Assembly: GCA_902783215.1 (NCBI GenBank)
Contig: CACZQD010000116.1
Coordinates: forward strand, 1-10,740
Source: an uncultured Erysipelotrichaceae bacterium
Lineage (GTDB): Bacteria > Bacillota_I > Bacilli_A > RF39 > UBA660
Direction of reading: 5' to 3'
Length of the DNA stretch: 10,740 bases
The notes below the pieces were generated by a model that was not told the origin of the DNA, did not search any database, and was given only the letters and a program-made list of their open reading frames with translations. The position numbers and the translations under genes are program-made. Position 1 is the stretch's first letter, and each line of letters opens with the position of its first letter. Below, piece by piece: positions 1 to 6,746 of the stretch.

Positions 1-21
1 ACTGCTAAGGAGGTAGTAAAA

Positions 22-975
22 ATGTGGAAATACACTAGTGTTGAAGAGTGTAATAACTTTTTACTATCTCTTAATTTATTTAAATGTAAAAATAGTAAAA
101 GATACATTAAAATTTTATATTCTTTAAGTAATAATATAGAAAATAATTATAATGTTTTTAAAATTAAAAAAAGAAATGGTCAATATCGAACTATTTATGA
201 ACCAAATGACTTATTAAAAACTATTCAAAGAAATATTTTATCTAATATTTTAAATAATTTTTCTATATCAAAATATGCTAAAGCATATAAAAAAGGAATA
301 TGTTTAAAAGATAATGCTATTGTTCATTTAAACAAAGATATTATTTTAAAATTGGATATAATTGATTTTTTTGATAATATTGAATTTGACAGTATATATT
401 ATAATTGCTTTTCAAAAAACTATTTTCCCAAATCAATTGGAATATTGTTAACTCAATTATGTACTTACAACAATCACTTAATTCAAGGAGCTCCAACATC
501 AGCTTACATTTCTAACTTAGTAATGAAAGAATTTGATGAAGAATTAGGTTCATGGTGTGCAGAAAAGAATATATCATATACTAGATATTCTGATGATTTA
601 ACTTTCTCCGGTAATTTTAATCCAAGTATTATCATTATTAAAGTTCGAAAAATGTTATACAAATATAGATTAGAATTAAATAATAAAAAGACAAAAGTAA
701 TAAAAAAGAATAATAGACAAAGTGTTACTGGAATAAATGTCAATAAGAAACTACAAGTTAATTCTTTATATCGAAAAAAAATTCGTCAAGAGATATACTA
801 TATTAAAAAATATGGATTAAATTCGCATTTAAATAGAATAAACATTTCTATTAGTGAAAAAAAGTATTTAAATATTTTATATGGCAAAATATTATATGTT
901 CTACAGATTAATAATCAAGATCAAGAATTTATTAAATATAAAATTTTTATTAATGAATTGAAGAAAAAGATTTAA
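22..975 (+). CDS. retron-type reverse transcriptase
   Basis: This is a reverse transcriptase of the retron class, 317 residues, the usual length for a stand-alone retron RT. In this family the enzyme copies part of an adjacent structured RNA (msr-msd) into msDNA and usually works with an effector in anti-phage defence. Visible motifs are the retron NAxxH signature (N98-H102), the first catalytic aspartate in KLDIIDFF (D112), QGAPTSA (155-161), the catalytic YSDD box (189-192), and the retron VTG motif (235-237). QGAPTS also argues against a diversity-generating RT. The ATG has a strong AAGGAGGT site at 7-14. The msr-msd RNA is expected upstream and is not in the window. No recognised effector is fused to it; the nearest gene is the AAA+ ATPase 339 bases downstream. 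The family call is firm; system membership is open. Confidence 0.93.
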   Translation: MWKYTSVEECNNFLLSLNLFKCKNSKRYIKILYSLSNNIENNYNVFKIKKRNGQYRTIYEPNDLLKTIQRNILSNILNNFSISKYAKAYKKGICLKDNAIVHLNKDIILKLDIIDFFDNIEFDSIYYNCFSKNYFPKSIGILLTQLCTYNNHLIQGAPTSAYISNLVMKEFDEELGSWCAEKNISYTRYSDDLTFSGNFNPSIIIIKVRKMLYKYRLELNNKKTKVIKKNNRQSVTGINVNKKLQVNSLYRKKIRQEIYYIKKYGLNSHLNRINISISEKKYLNILYGKILYVLQINNQDQEFIKYKIFINELKKKI

Positions 976-1314
976 CCTTTTTTAGACTATTGGCAAAAGA
1001 ATTTGACAATAATTTTTTATTTACAAACAAATAGTTAATAATTATATTACAAACTAAGCTTACTTTAACCAATTAGATGCTGTGAGGAAAAATTAATATA
1101 CTAATAATAAACAATTTGAAATACAATTAATAAATACTAGATATATATATTTCTACATACAAAAAGACAAATAAGTAAAATTTATACCTATTTGTCAACA
1201 TCTTGAAGTAATTTATATATAAACTATTTTTTATTATAACTTGGAATAGTTAATTTATTGAATATAACCTATCATTTTGATACAATAATTATAGTTTTTT
1301 AAGGAGGGATACTC
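976..1314 (+). other. AT-rich intergenic region with inverted repeats
   Basis: These 339 bases hold no convincing gene. Two inverted repeats are visible. One is GACAAATA (1166-1173) with TATTTGTC (1189-1196), which has an inner GTA/TAC pair. The other is AACTATT (1222-1228) with AATAGTT (1245-1251), just upstream of the promoter of the following ATPase gene. There is no good intrinsic terminator after the reverse transcriptase; an A/T-only stem (964-969 with 977-982) is weak. The region could hold a small RNA or operators, but nothing proves it. Confidence 0.35.
1258..1286 (+). promoter_or_regulatory. sigma-A-type promoter of the ClpX-like gene
   Basis: A -35 TTGAAT (1258-1263) is followed by a 17-base spacer and a -10 TACAAT (1281-1286). 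The spacer ends in TGA, giving an extended -10. It lies 28 bases before the start codon and its AAGGAGGG site, so the ATPase can be expressed independently of the reverse transcriptase upstream. Confidence 0.6.
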
Positions 1315-2649
1315 ATGGTTAATTTAGGTATCGCATATATAATTGAAAAAAAAGAATTTAATGATAATGGAATAAGCAAAGAATATTATGAAATAATAGG
1401 TGTAGCCTGTGGTTTTATAATGAATTTTCGAAATACAGGAGAAAAATTTATATCTATATCCAAAAATATTGGTTTTCCACTTCCAACAAATAGTAAACAA
1501 AATAATAATCAGTTTATAGCTAATTTTCAATCATTAGATGAATTAACTTCAAATAACAATAATACATTAGATATTGAAGATTTTATGAAAAATTATAAAA
1601 AGGATATTGGACAACTTTTCTTTTATGATTCTATAAATGATAAATTTGAAAAAATATCAGATGAAGATATTATAAAAAAAATTAAAAGCGATAAAGAATA
1701 TGATAGTAAATTATTAAACAATGATACTGATATATCTAAAGTGTATTCCAAAATTAAAGAAACTATTGTTGCACAAGATGAACAAATCATGCAGATACTA
1801 ACTACTATTTTTAAAAATCAAAAAGTTATTAATAGTAACTTAAGTAAAGATATGATGACAAAATTAAAAGAAAATTTAATTATTTATGGTCCAACTGGAA
1901 CTGGAAAAACAGAAATATTAAAAAGAATATCACAAATTTATAATGTCCCTATAGTTATTGAAGATGCTACTTCCCTTTCTGAAACTGGATATGTTGGAAG
2001 AGATATAAACAGCATGTTAGAAGATTTATATTTGGCATCAGGTAAAAAAATGGAATTGGCTCAAAAAGGAATCCTCGTTATAGATGAATTTGATAAATTA
2101 GCCGAAAAGAAAGAATCAAGTCATGACCATATTTCTAGATTTGGAGTTCAAAGATCATTGTTAAAACTACTGGATGGTTCTACATTTTATTTTAAAGATC
2201 TTAAGTTTGAAACATCAAAGTTATCAGTTATTGCCTTAGGTGCATTTACAGATATGGTTAAGAACGACGATTATAGTTTAATTACCAATTCTGATTTTGT
2301 TAGTTACGGTATATTGCGTGAATTAATGGGCCGTTTTTCCAAAACAGTTGCTATGAATCCTTTGACAAAAGATGATATCAAAAAAATTTTAATTGAGTCA
2401 GATTTTAGTCCAATAAATACATATAAAATACTATTTGACTCTATGGGAATAAAATTTTCATATGATGATTCATTTATAGATTATGTAGCCACTAAAGCAA
2501 TAGAATTAAAAAGCGGTGCGAGAAGTATAAAAACAGTATTTGATAATATTATAAGTGGTGCAATGTTTCGTATATTTGCTGGTGAATATAATGAAATTAA
2601 TTTATCAAATCCAATTGAACATGGCAAAGCATATGTCTTAAAAAAATAG
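1315..2649 (+). CDS. ClpX-like AAA+ ATPase without zinc-binding domain
   Basis: This is a 444-residue AAA+ unfoldase related to ClpX, with an unrelated-looking N-terminal part. Residues 1-140 are not recognised and lack the four cysteines of the ClpX zinc-binding domain. The AAA+ module follows: Walker A GPTGTGKT (192-199), pore loop GYVG (225-228), Walker B ILVIDE (253-258), VQRSLLKLLDG (278-288, matching the ClpX VQQALLKLIEG stretch), the arginine finger in ELMGRF (R340), and sensor 2 GAR (401-403). The segment that in ClpX carries the ClpP-binding IGF loop is much shorter here (about 311-335) and has no IGF. By family knowledge the protein should unfold or remodel proteins with ATP, probably without ClpP. 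It has its own promoter and a strong ribosome binding site. Its client is unknown; a link to the upstream retron is only positional. Confidence 0.85.
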   Translation: MVNLGIAYIIEKKEFNDNGISKEYYEIIGVACGFIMNFRNTGEKFISISKNIGFPLPTNSKQNNNQFIANFQSLDELTSNNNNTLDIEDFMKNYKKDIGQLFFYDSINDKFEKISDEDIIKKIKSDKEYDSKLLNNDTDISKVYSKIKETIVAQDEQIMQILTTIFKNQKVINSNLSKDMMTKLKENLIIYGPTGTGKTEILKRISQIYNVPIVIEDATSLSETGYVGRDINSMLEDLYLASGKKMELAQKGILVIDEFDKLAEKKESSHDHISRFGVQRSLLKLLDGSTFYFKDLKFETSKLSVIALGAFTDMVKNDDYSLITNSDFVSYGILRELMGRFSKTVAMNPLTKDDIKKILIESDFSPINTYKILFDSMGIKFSYDDSFIDYVATKAIELKSGARSIKTVFDNIISGAMFRIFAGEYNEINLSNPIEHGKAYVLKK

Positions 2650-2672
2650 GAAGATCTGCTAATCTTCCTTTT
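2649..2672. terminator. bidirectional terminator between convergent genes
   Basis: GGAAGAT (2649-2655) pairs with ATCTTCC (2662-2668) around a six-base loop. It is followed by TTTT on the + strand and, read on the - strand, by TATTTTTTT. It overlaps the end of the ATPase gene and touches the stop codon of the convergent LysR gene, so it can serve both. Confidence 0.85.
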
Positions 2673-3543
2673 ACTTATTTAAATACTTAATAAACATTTT
2701 ACTAGCAAACGTTAATGATATAGTTTTATTAGTAGCCAAATATATATTTACATTTGGTATTTTTTTATTAATTTTTAGTTCTTTTAGATGAGGATATTTT
2801 TCTAGTGCTAAATCAATAATAGAAAAGCCAATACCTAATCCTATATTAGTAAATTCGGTAATCAATTCTTGACTAACTACTTCCATACTTGGAATTAATT
2901 TAATACCATTTTTTAAAGCAATATAATCTAGTAATTTACGACTATTAGATTCTTCTTTTTGTAAAATTAATGGATAATTATTTAATGATGTAAAATCATC
3001 TATATCATCTTTATAATAATCAGAATGATATATAAATCCTTGTTTTAATTCTTTGATCTTTTTTAAATTTAAACTAGTTTCTTTAATATTACTTTCATTA
3101 AAGATAACAAAATCTAATTTACCTAATTTTAAATCATTAATTAAATTATTAGTTAAATCATTAGTTATATTTATCTTTATATTAGGATAATCTAAATGAA
3201 ATTTTTTTAAAGCATCAACAAGAATTAATTTAGTAAGTGTAGTAGAACACCCTATTTTTATCTCCCCTTTTGATAAATCTTTAAAAGACGTAAATTCATT
3301 TTCAGCATTATTAATAAGCTCTAATGCTCCTTTTACGTATTCATAAAACATTTTACCTTCTTCAGTTAATTCCATTCCTTTATTACTTCTTAAAAATAGC
3401 GTTCCTCCTAATTGATCTTCTAATTTCTTTATTGATTGCGAAATAGCTGGTTGTGAAATATGTAATTCTTGACTAGCTTTAGTCATATTCTTATTTTTAG
3501 CTACATTATAAAATACTCTATATAATTCTAAATCAACATTCAT
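2671..3543 (-). CDS. LysR-family transcriptional regulator
   Basis: This is a LysR-type regulator of 290 residues, the normal size. The N-terminal winged helix-turn-helix spans about residues 3-62 and includes MTKASQELHISQPAISQSIKKLE (20-42, given here in outline) and the wing residues around 50-60. The remainder is the effector-binding domain, starting near the GEIKIGCSTTL strand. Such proteins bind DNA as tetramers and respond to a small molecule. The ligand cannot be read from the sequence. The gene is divergent from coaC with overlapping promoters, the classic arrangement for a LysR regulator that controls itself and its divergent neighbour, so pantothenate or CoA metabolism is one possible target. 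The start codon has a strong AAGGAGGG site. Its terminator is shared with the convergent ATPase gene. Confidence 0.93.
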   Translation of the reverse strand: MNVDLELYRVFYNVAKNKNMTKASQELHISQPAISQSIKKLEDQLGGTLFLRSNKGMELTEEGKMFYEYVKGALELINNAENEFTSFKDLSKGEIKIGCSTTLTKLILVDALKKFHLDYPNIKINITNDLTNNLINDLKLGKLDFVIFNESNIKETSLNLKKIKELKQGFIYHSDYYKDDIDDFTSLNNYPLILQKEESNSRKLLDYIALKNGIKLIPSMEVVSQELITEFTNIGLGIGFSIIDLALEKYPHLKELKINKKIPNVNIYLATNKTISLTFASKMFIKYLNK

Positions 3544-3563
3544 TATAATCCCTCCTTATATCC

Positions 3564-3593
3564 ATTATAACACAAATATATTTTACTTATCAA
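3564..3593 (-). promoter_or_regulatory. promoter of the LysR gene
   Basis: On the - strand, TTGATA (3588-3593) and TATAAT (3564-3569) are separated by 18 bases, with a TGT just before the -10 (extended -10). It sits 20 bases upstream of the LysR start codon. Its -35 lies inside the spacer of the opposing coaC promoter. Confidence 0.75.
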
Positions 3594-3610
3594 TAAATTT
3601 ATCATAAAAT
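3582..3610 (+). promoter_or_regulatory. probable promoter of the coaC cluster
   Basis: TTTACT (3582-3587), 17 bases, then TAAAAT (3605-3610), 20 bases before the coaC start. The match is moderate, and the AT-rich background makes chance matches likely. TTATCA occurs twice, at 3587-3592 and 3599-3604, about one helical turn apart, and could be part of a regulator site. Confidence 0.4.
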
Positions 3611-3630
3611 TAAATTGAGGAGGGAAAAAT

Positions 3631-4176
3631 ATGTTTGAAAATATAAATATTGTAATTGGAATTACAGGGGGAATTGCTGCATATAAAGCCTGTAGTATTA
3701 TAAGTTACTTAAAAAATAATGGAGCGAATGTGGATGTTATAATGACAGAAAATTCAACAAAATTCATTACTCCCCTAACCTTAGAAACTTTATCAGGTAA
3801 TAAAGTAATAACCAATATGTTTGAATGTCCTGATTATCGAGATGTACATCATATATCTTTAGCTACTAAAGCCGATTTATTTTTAATCATACCAGCAACA
3901 GCTAATATAATTGGAAAAGTTGCAAATGGTATAGCAGATGATATGTTATCGACAACTATTATGGCTACAAAAGCTCAAGTAGTATTCGCACCAGCCATGA
4001 ATAATAATATGTATGAAAATCCAATTGTTCAAAACAATATCGAAAGATTAAAAGAATATGGTTATAAATTTATTAATCCTTCAATAGGTCATTTAGCATG
4101 TGGATATGAAGCTAAAGGAAAACTTCCGAAAACAGCTGAAATAGTAAAATATTTAAAAAAGGAGAAATTATTATGA
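3631..4176 (+). CDS. coaC: phosphopantothenoylcysteine decarboxylase
   Basis: This is the flavin-dependent CoaC enzyme, which decarboxylates 4'-phosphopantothenoyl-cysteine to 4'-phosphopantetheine in coenzyme A synthesis. At 181 residues it is the single-domain form, not a CoaBC fusion. Visible HFCD-family motifs are ITGGIAAYKA (11-20, flavin binding), the catalytic histidine in VHHISL (about H74), PATANIIGKVANGIADD (88-104), PAMNNNMYENP (121-131, the family's PxMNxxM clamp), and GHLACGYEAKG with the catalytic cysteine C157. The start has a GAGGAGGG site. The gene is the first of a tightly coupled three-gene unit; its last four bases, ATGA, also start the next gene. The partner ligase CoaB is encoded two genes on. 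Confidence 0.95.
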   Translation: MFENINIVIGITGGIAAYKACSIISYLKNNGANVDVIMTENSTKFITPLTLETLSGNKVITNMFECPDYRDVHHISLATKADLFLIIPATANIIGKVANGIADDMLSTTIMATKAQVVFAPAMNNNMYENPIVQNNIERLKEYGYKFINPSIGHLACGYEAKGKLPKTAEIVKYLKKEKLL

Positions 4177-4940
4177 AAACATTAGATGATTTAATAAAAG
4201 AATTTAATTTATTATATACAGATACCTTAAACCGAGATAGTTTTCACAATGTAGAATTTGATTCAAGAAAAGAATTAGTAAATTTTAAAAACTGTATATC
4301 TTTATATCAATTAATAAGTAATTTTAATAATAGTTATAATGCTTTTATAAAAGAATATAAAGATTTAAATAAACTGGATTTAGGTGACTATATAGAAATA
4401 ATAGGATTTAGAAAATACGATAATGATAGACAATTATATATATGGGCACCAGATATTATAGATAAGGGAGACTCTATCATACGTATGATAGAAATAGATA
4501 AGAAAATAGTTACCATATGTACAAATGATATAAATCCATACAATAAAAACTATTATAAAGTAAACTTAGAATATGATGAAAACAAAGTAAAGAAATACTT
4601 AGATTTATTTGAAAGATATCAAATATTATTAAACCAATATAACTATTTAAAAAATCAAATGATATTTGGAGATGGATGTACAACTATGTTTTCCAAAATA
4701 GAAGGAAATTTATTACAAGAATTAAAGTCTTTTGAAATATTTTTAGGAAATGATTATTTCAATACTGGTGATTATATAATTATTCCTGTTAATTTAGGTC
4801 AAGATATTAATATCAATTATGAAAAAGTAAATTTAGGTATAAATACAATAAATGAACAAGTGAAAAATGAAGATAGTGAGAAGATACTAAAAAAAGTATA
4901 TATAAATAAAAAATATTTAGATAAGAAGGTGTACTTATGA
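4173..4940 (+). CDS. unrecognised protein between coaC and coaB
   Basis: I do not recognise this 255-residue protein. It has no signal peptide or membrane segment, so it is probably cytoplasmic. The N-terminal third is helical and Asn/Tyr/Lys-rich. Around 68-120 there are beta-type segments (GDYIEIIGF, LYIWAPDII, IIRMIEID). Residues 137-165 look like an amphipathic helix or coiled coil, and a second beta-like segment, GDYIIIPVNL (199-208), echoes the earlier GDYI (71-74). The gene overlaps coaC by ATGA at its start and coaB by ATGA at its end, so all three are translationally coupled. It has its own GGAG site inside the end of coaC. The context suggests a role tied to pantothenate or CoA metabolism, or to holding the two enzymes together; no motif shows this. 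Confidence 0.85.
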   Translation: MKTLDDLIKEFNLLYTDTLNRDSFHNVEFDSRKELVNFKNCISLYQLISNFNNSYNAFIKEYKDLNKLDLGDYIEIIGFRKYDNDRQLYIWAPDIIDKGDSIIRMIEIDKKIVTICTNDINPYNKNYYKVNLEYDENKVKKYLDLFERYQILLNQYNYLKNQMIFGDGCTTMFSKIEGNLLQELKSFEIFLGNDYFNTGDYIIIPVNLGQDININYEKVNLGINTINEQVKNEDSEKILKKVYINKKYLDKKVYL

Positions 4941-5641
4941 AAAAAATAATTATTACAGCTGGAGGAACTAGCGAAAAAATAGATAATGTTCGAAGAATAA
5001 CAAACTCATCAACTGGTAAATTAGGAATGATGATTGCAAATGAATTATTAAAAGAAAAAGATATAATGATTTATTATATATGTAGTAAACAATCTTTAAA
5101 ACCACAAAATAAGCAAGTAAAGATAATTGAAATTAACGGAACAATAGATTTAAAGAATACTATTGAAAAAATATTATTAAATGAAAAAATTGATTATTTT
5201 ATTCATTCTATGGCTGTATCTGATTATATGACTGATTATGTAACTAATTTAAATAAGATTAAAGAAAGTATTTTAAAATATTCTAATATTGATACTGCCC
5301 TATCCAATATTGAGACTATTAATGATAATAAAATATCTTCTAATGAAGATAACTTAGTTATAGTTTTAAAACCCACTTACAAAATAATATCAATTATCAA
5401 AGATATAAGCCCAGAAACTTATTTAGTTGGATTTAAACTATTAGATAATGTATCTAAGGATGAATTAATTAAAGTTGGTAAACTATTAAAGGAGAAAAAC
5501 AAATGTGATTTAGTAATAGCTAATGATTTATCTAATATAAGAAAAGGAAATCATATTGCTTACATAATTGATAATAATATTGAACAAATAAGTGGTAAAG
5601 AAAATATAGCTAAGAAATTAGTTAGGAAAATGTTATACTAA
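4937..5641 (+). CDS. coaB: phosphopantothenate--cysteine ligase
   Basis: CoaB joins cysteine to 4'-phosphopantothenate at nucleotide cost, the step before CoaC in coenzyme A synthesis. At 234 residues this is the free-standing form seen in streptococci and enterococci, not the C-terminal half of a CoaBC fusion. Visible motifs are ITAGGTSEKIDNVRRITNSS (6-25) followed by TGKLG, which is the nucleotide-binding start of the family; HSMAVSDY (90-97); NKISS (131-135); LKPTYKII (144-151); LVGFKLL (163-169); and DLVIANDLS (191-199). It starts within the end of the preceding gene (ATGA overlap) with an AGAAGGTG site. Only a weak hairpin follows its stop codon, so some read-through into the following leader is possible. 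Confidence 0.94.
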   Translation: MKKIIITAGGTSEKIDNVRRITNSSTGKLGMMIANELLKEKDIMIYYICSKQSLKPQNKQVKIIEINGTIDLKNTIEKILLNEKIDYFIHSMAVSDYMTDYVTNLNKIKESILKYSNIDTALSNIETINDNKISSNEDNLVIVLKPTYKIISIIKDISPETYLVGFKLLDNVSKDELIKVGKLLKEKNKCDLVIANDLSNIRKGNHIAYIIDNNIEQISGKENIAKKLVRKMLY

Positions 5642-5689
5642 TAAAAATGGTTTTACCGTAATTATTTTGTAAATGATGTTAAAAAAATA

Positions 5690-5718
5690 TAGACTAATAA
5701 AACAAAGTATGATAAAAT
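5690..5718 (+). promoter_or_regulatory. candidate promoter for the leader RNA and orphan gene
   Basis: TAGACT (5690-5695), 17 bases, then TAAAAT (5713-5718) preceded by TGA (extended -10). Transcription would start near 5725, about 115 bases before the terminator at 5808-5840. The match is moderate in an AT-rich setting. Confidence 0.4.
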
Positions 5719-5724
5719 ATATAC

Positions 5725-5840
5725 CAGTTTGATTAACTTGCCACGCATCAACAATAAAAATTAAGTCGATAATTTATATTTTTGGGCAAGAAAAATATAT
5801 CTATTCGGAGTATATTCTAAAAATGAATATACTCTTTTTT
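5725..5840 (+). ncRNA. candidate structured leader or small RNA ending in a terminator
   Basis: The segment can fold as CTTGCC (5737-5742) with GGCAAG (5785-5790), enclosing AAATTA/TAATTT around AGTCGA, followed by the perfect terminator hairpin. It lies between a promoter-like sequence and the ribosome binding site of the orphan gene. It could be a short independent RNA of about 115 bases, or an attenuating leader. I see no T-box (no TGGNACCGCG) and no riboswitch class I know. The 5' end is inferred from the promoter guess. Confidence 0.4.
5808..5840 (+). terminator. intrinsic terminator directly before a ribosome binding site
   Basis: GAGTATATTC (5808-5817) pairs perfectly over ten bases with GAATATACTC (5825-5834) around a seven-base loop and is followed by six T (5835-5840). 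The next bases, GGAGG (5841-5845), are the ribosome binding site of the gene starting at 5851, so transcription must pass this terminator to express the gene from upstream. Confidence 0.85.
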
Positions 5841-5850
5841 GGAGGTTTAT

Positions 5851-6600
5851 ATGAAAAACTATGGGTATCAAAATGAATATGATTTTGTTAAACTATTTAA
5901 TGGTAAATATCTTCAAGAGTTAGATAAAAACTCACAAAATTTTTTAAAAGATTTATTTGGTGATATCATCAATAATAATGAGCAAATAAAAGCTTGGAAA
6001 AACCAGATGGTTCAAAAAACAGACATTTTTATAAAATATATAAATCATATCAAAAATGTCAGTTTAAAATGTGGCCATAGCAATTCCATTCACCATGAAC
6101 AAATTCAAGAATTTAAACGATATTTAGGTAATTTAGGTATTCCATATAAAGTAATTGATTATTATGTTAATTATCATTATGGGTATATGAGAAATAACGA
6201 TGGAACTATTAATTATTCAAAAAAATTAAGCTCAGAAGAATATAAAGCTATATATCAATCTGAAATTAATAATTTTAATCAAGAAATTAACAAAACAAGA
6301 ATTATTGTGGACATGATTGATCGTTTCTTAATTAGAGGAAGAAATTCAGACTATGATGTAGATGTATTGATTTGTGGAACGGTTAATGATTACATTTGGA
6401 TTTTAAAATATGATTTATATGATCTTATTCTATCAAAAAGATCAACAAATTTTACATCACCACATATCGCTTGTATGACAATTGGTCCTAAAAAGAGGAA
6501 CCTAAATGGCAATTCTAATAATCGCGCAGATAGGTATTTAGTATGTATACGATGGAATTTTATTAAAGAATCTATTCGTGAATTTCAAAATAAAAAATAA
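5851..6600 (+). CDS. orphan protein with nuclease-like motifs
   Basis: A 249-residue soluble protein of unknown function, with no signal peptide or membrane segment. A possible PD-(D/E)XK-type core is visible: KTDIFI (57-62) with D58, then VSLK (70-73) ending in K73, then CGHSNSIHHE (74-83) with H81, H82 and E83. The rest contains DGTINYSKKLSSEEYK (117-132), a helical stretch (133-160), DVDVLICGTVNDYIWI (169-184), and a C-terminal IRWNFIKESI. From memory, the KxGxxNSxHxE segment and the later SSxEYK and RxxxxIRW segments recur in uncharacterised, often accessory-region proteins. That recollection could not be checked here. ATG at 5851 with GGAGG at 5841-5845 is preferred over the in-frame TTG at 5839, which lies inside the terminator. 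The preceding leader and the inverted tRNA sequence behind it suggest an acquired cassette. Confidence 0.75.
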   Translation: MKNYGYQNEYDFVKLFNGKYLQELDKNSQNFLKDLFGDIINNNEQIKAWKNQMVQKTDIFIKYINHIKNVSLKCGHSNSIHHEQIQEFKRYLGNLGIPYKVIDYYVNYHYGYMRNNDGTINYSKKLSSEEYKAIYQSEINNFNQEINKTRIIVDMIDRFLIRGRNSDYDVDVLICGTVNDYIWILKYDLYDLILSKRSTNFTSPHIACMTIGPKKRNLNGNSNNRADRYLVCIRWNFIKESIREFQNKK

Positions 6601-6603
6601 GTA

Positions 6604-6683
6604 TTCGATTCTGGTCATCTAAACCCATAAAAAAACGAGTTTACACTCGATGTTTTTTTATGGAGCAAGTGACCAGAATCGAA
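6604..6683. repeat. 80-base imperfect palindrome copying the tRNA-Gly 3' end
   Basis: TTCGATTCTGGTCA (6604-6617) is an exact inverted copy of 6670-6683, the T-loop, T-stem and first acceptor bases of the tRNA-Gly gene. Further in, CCATAAAAAAA (6625-6635) mirrors TTTTTTTATGG (6653-6663), which contains the CCA end of the tRNA. In the centre is the terminator stem CGAGT/ACTCG. It resembles two inverted copies of a tRNA end plus terminator. Confidence 0.85.
6636..6659. terminator. bidirectional terminator after tRNA-Gly and orphan gene
   Basis: CGAGT (6636-6640) pairs with ACTCG (6645-6649) around TTAC. It is flanked by seven A on one side and seven T on the other (6629-6635 and 6653-6659), so it works on both strands. 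It ends the ssrA/tRNA-Gly transcript on the - strand and the orphan gene on the + strand. Confidence 0.8.
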
Positions 6684-6735
6684 CTGGCATCCCAGCCTTG
6701 GCAAGGCCGTGTACTAACCATTGTACTACACCTGC
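6661..6735 (-). tRNA. tRNA-Gly (GCC)
   Basis: Read on the - strand, the gene has acceptor GCAGGTG pairing with CACTTGC (one G-U), anticodon stem CGGCC/GGCTG around loop TTGCCAA (anticodon GCC), T-arm GCCAG/CTGGT around TTCGATT, discriminator T, and an encoded CCA. It starts 11 bases after the tmRNA 3' end with no promoter between, so it is very probably processed from the tmRNA transcript. The bidirectional terminator follows directly. Confidence 0.96.
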
Positions 6736-6746
6736 AATATAATTTA

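Noticed and set aside
504..743. 79-residue hydrophobic frame on the - strand
   Set aside because: It lies entirely inside the reverse transcriptase gene, whose motifs are clear, and lacks its own signals.
976..1314. Retron msr-msd RNA downstream of the reverse transcriptase
   Set aside because: Retron RNAs normally lie upstream of the RT; no long msd hairpin with paired a1/a2 ends is visible here, only short stems.
1324..1530. 68-residue frame on the - strand
   Set aside because: It lies inside the ClpX-like gene; its Phe/Ile/Tyr-rich sequence is what antisense AT-rich coding DNA gives.
5725..5840. T-box or other known riboswitch
   Set aside because: No T-box sequence or antiterminator pairing was found, and no known riboswitch core was recognised; an upstream ATATAC match to the hairpin lies at the promoter and would not be transcribed.
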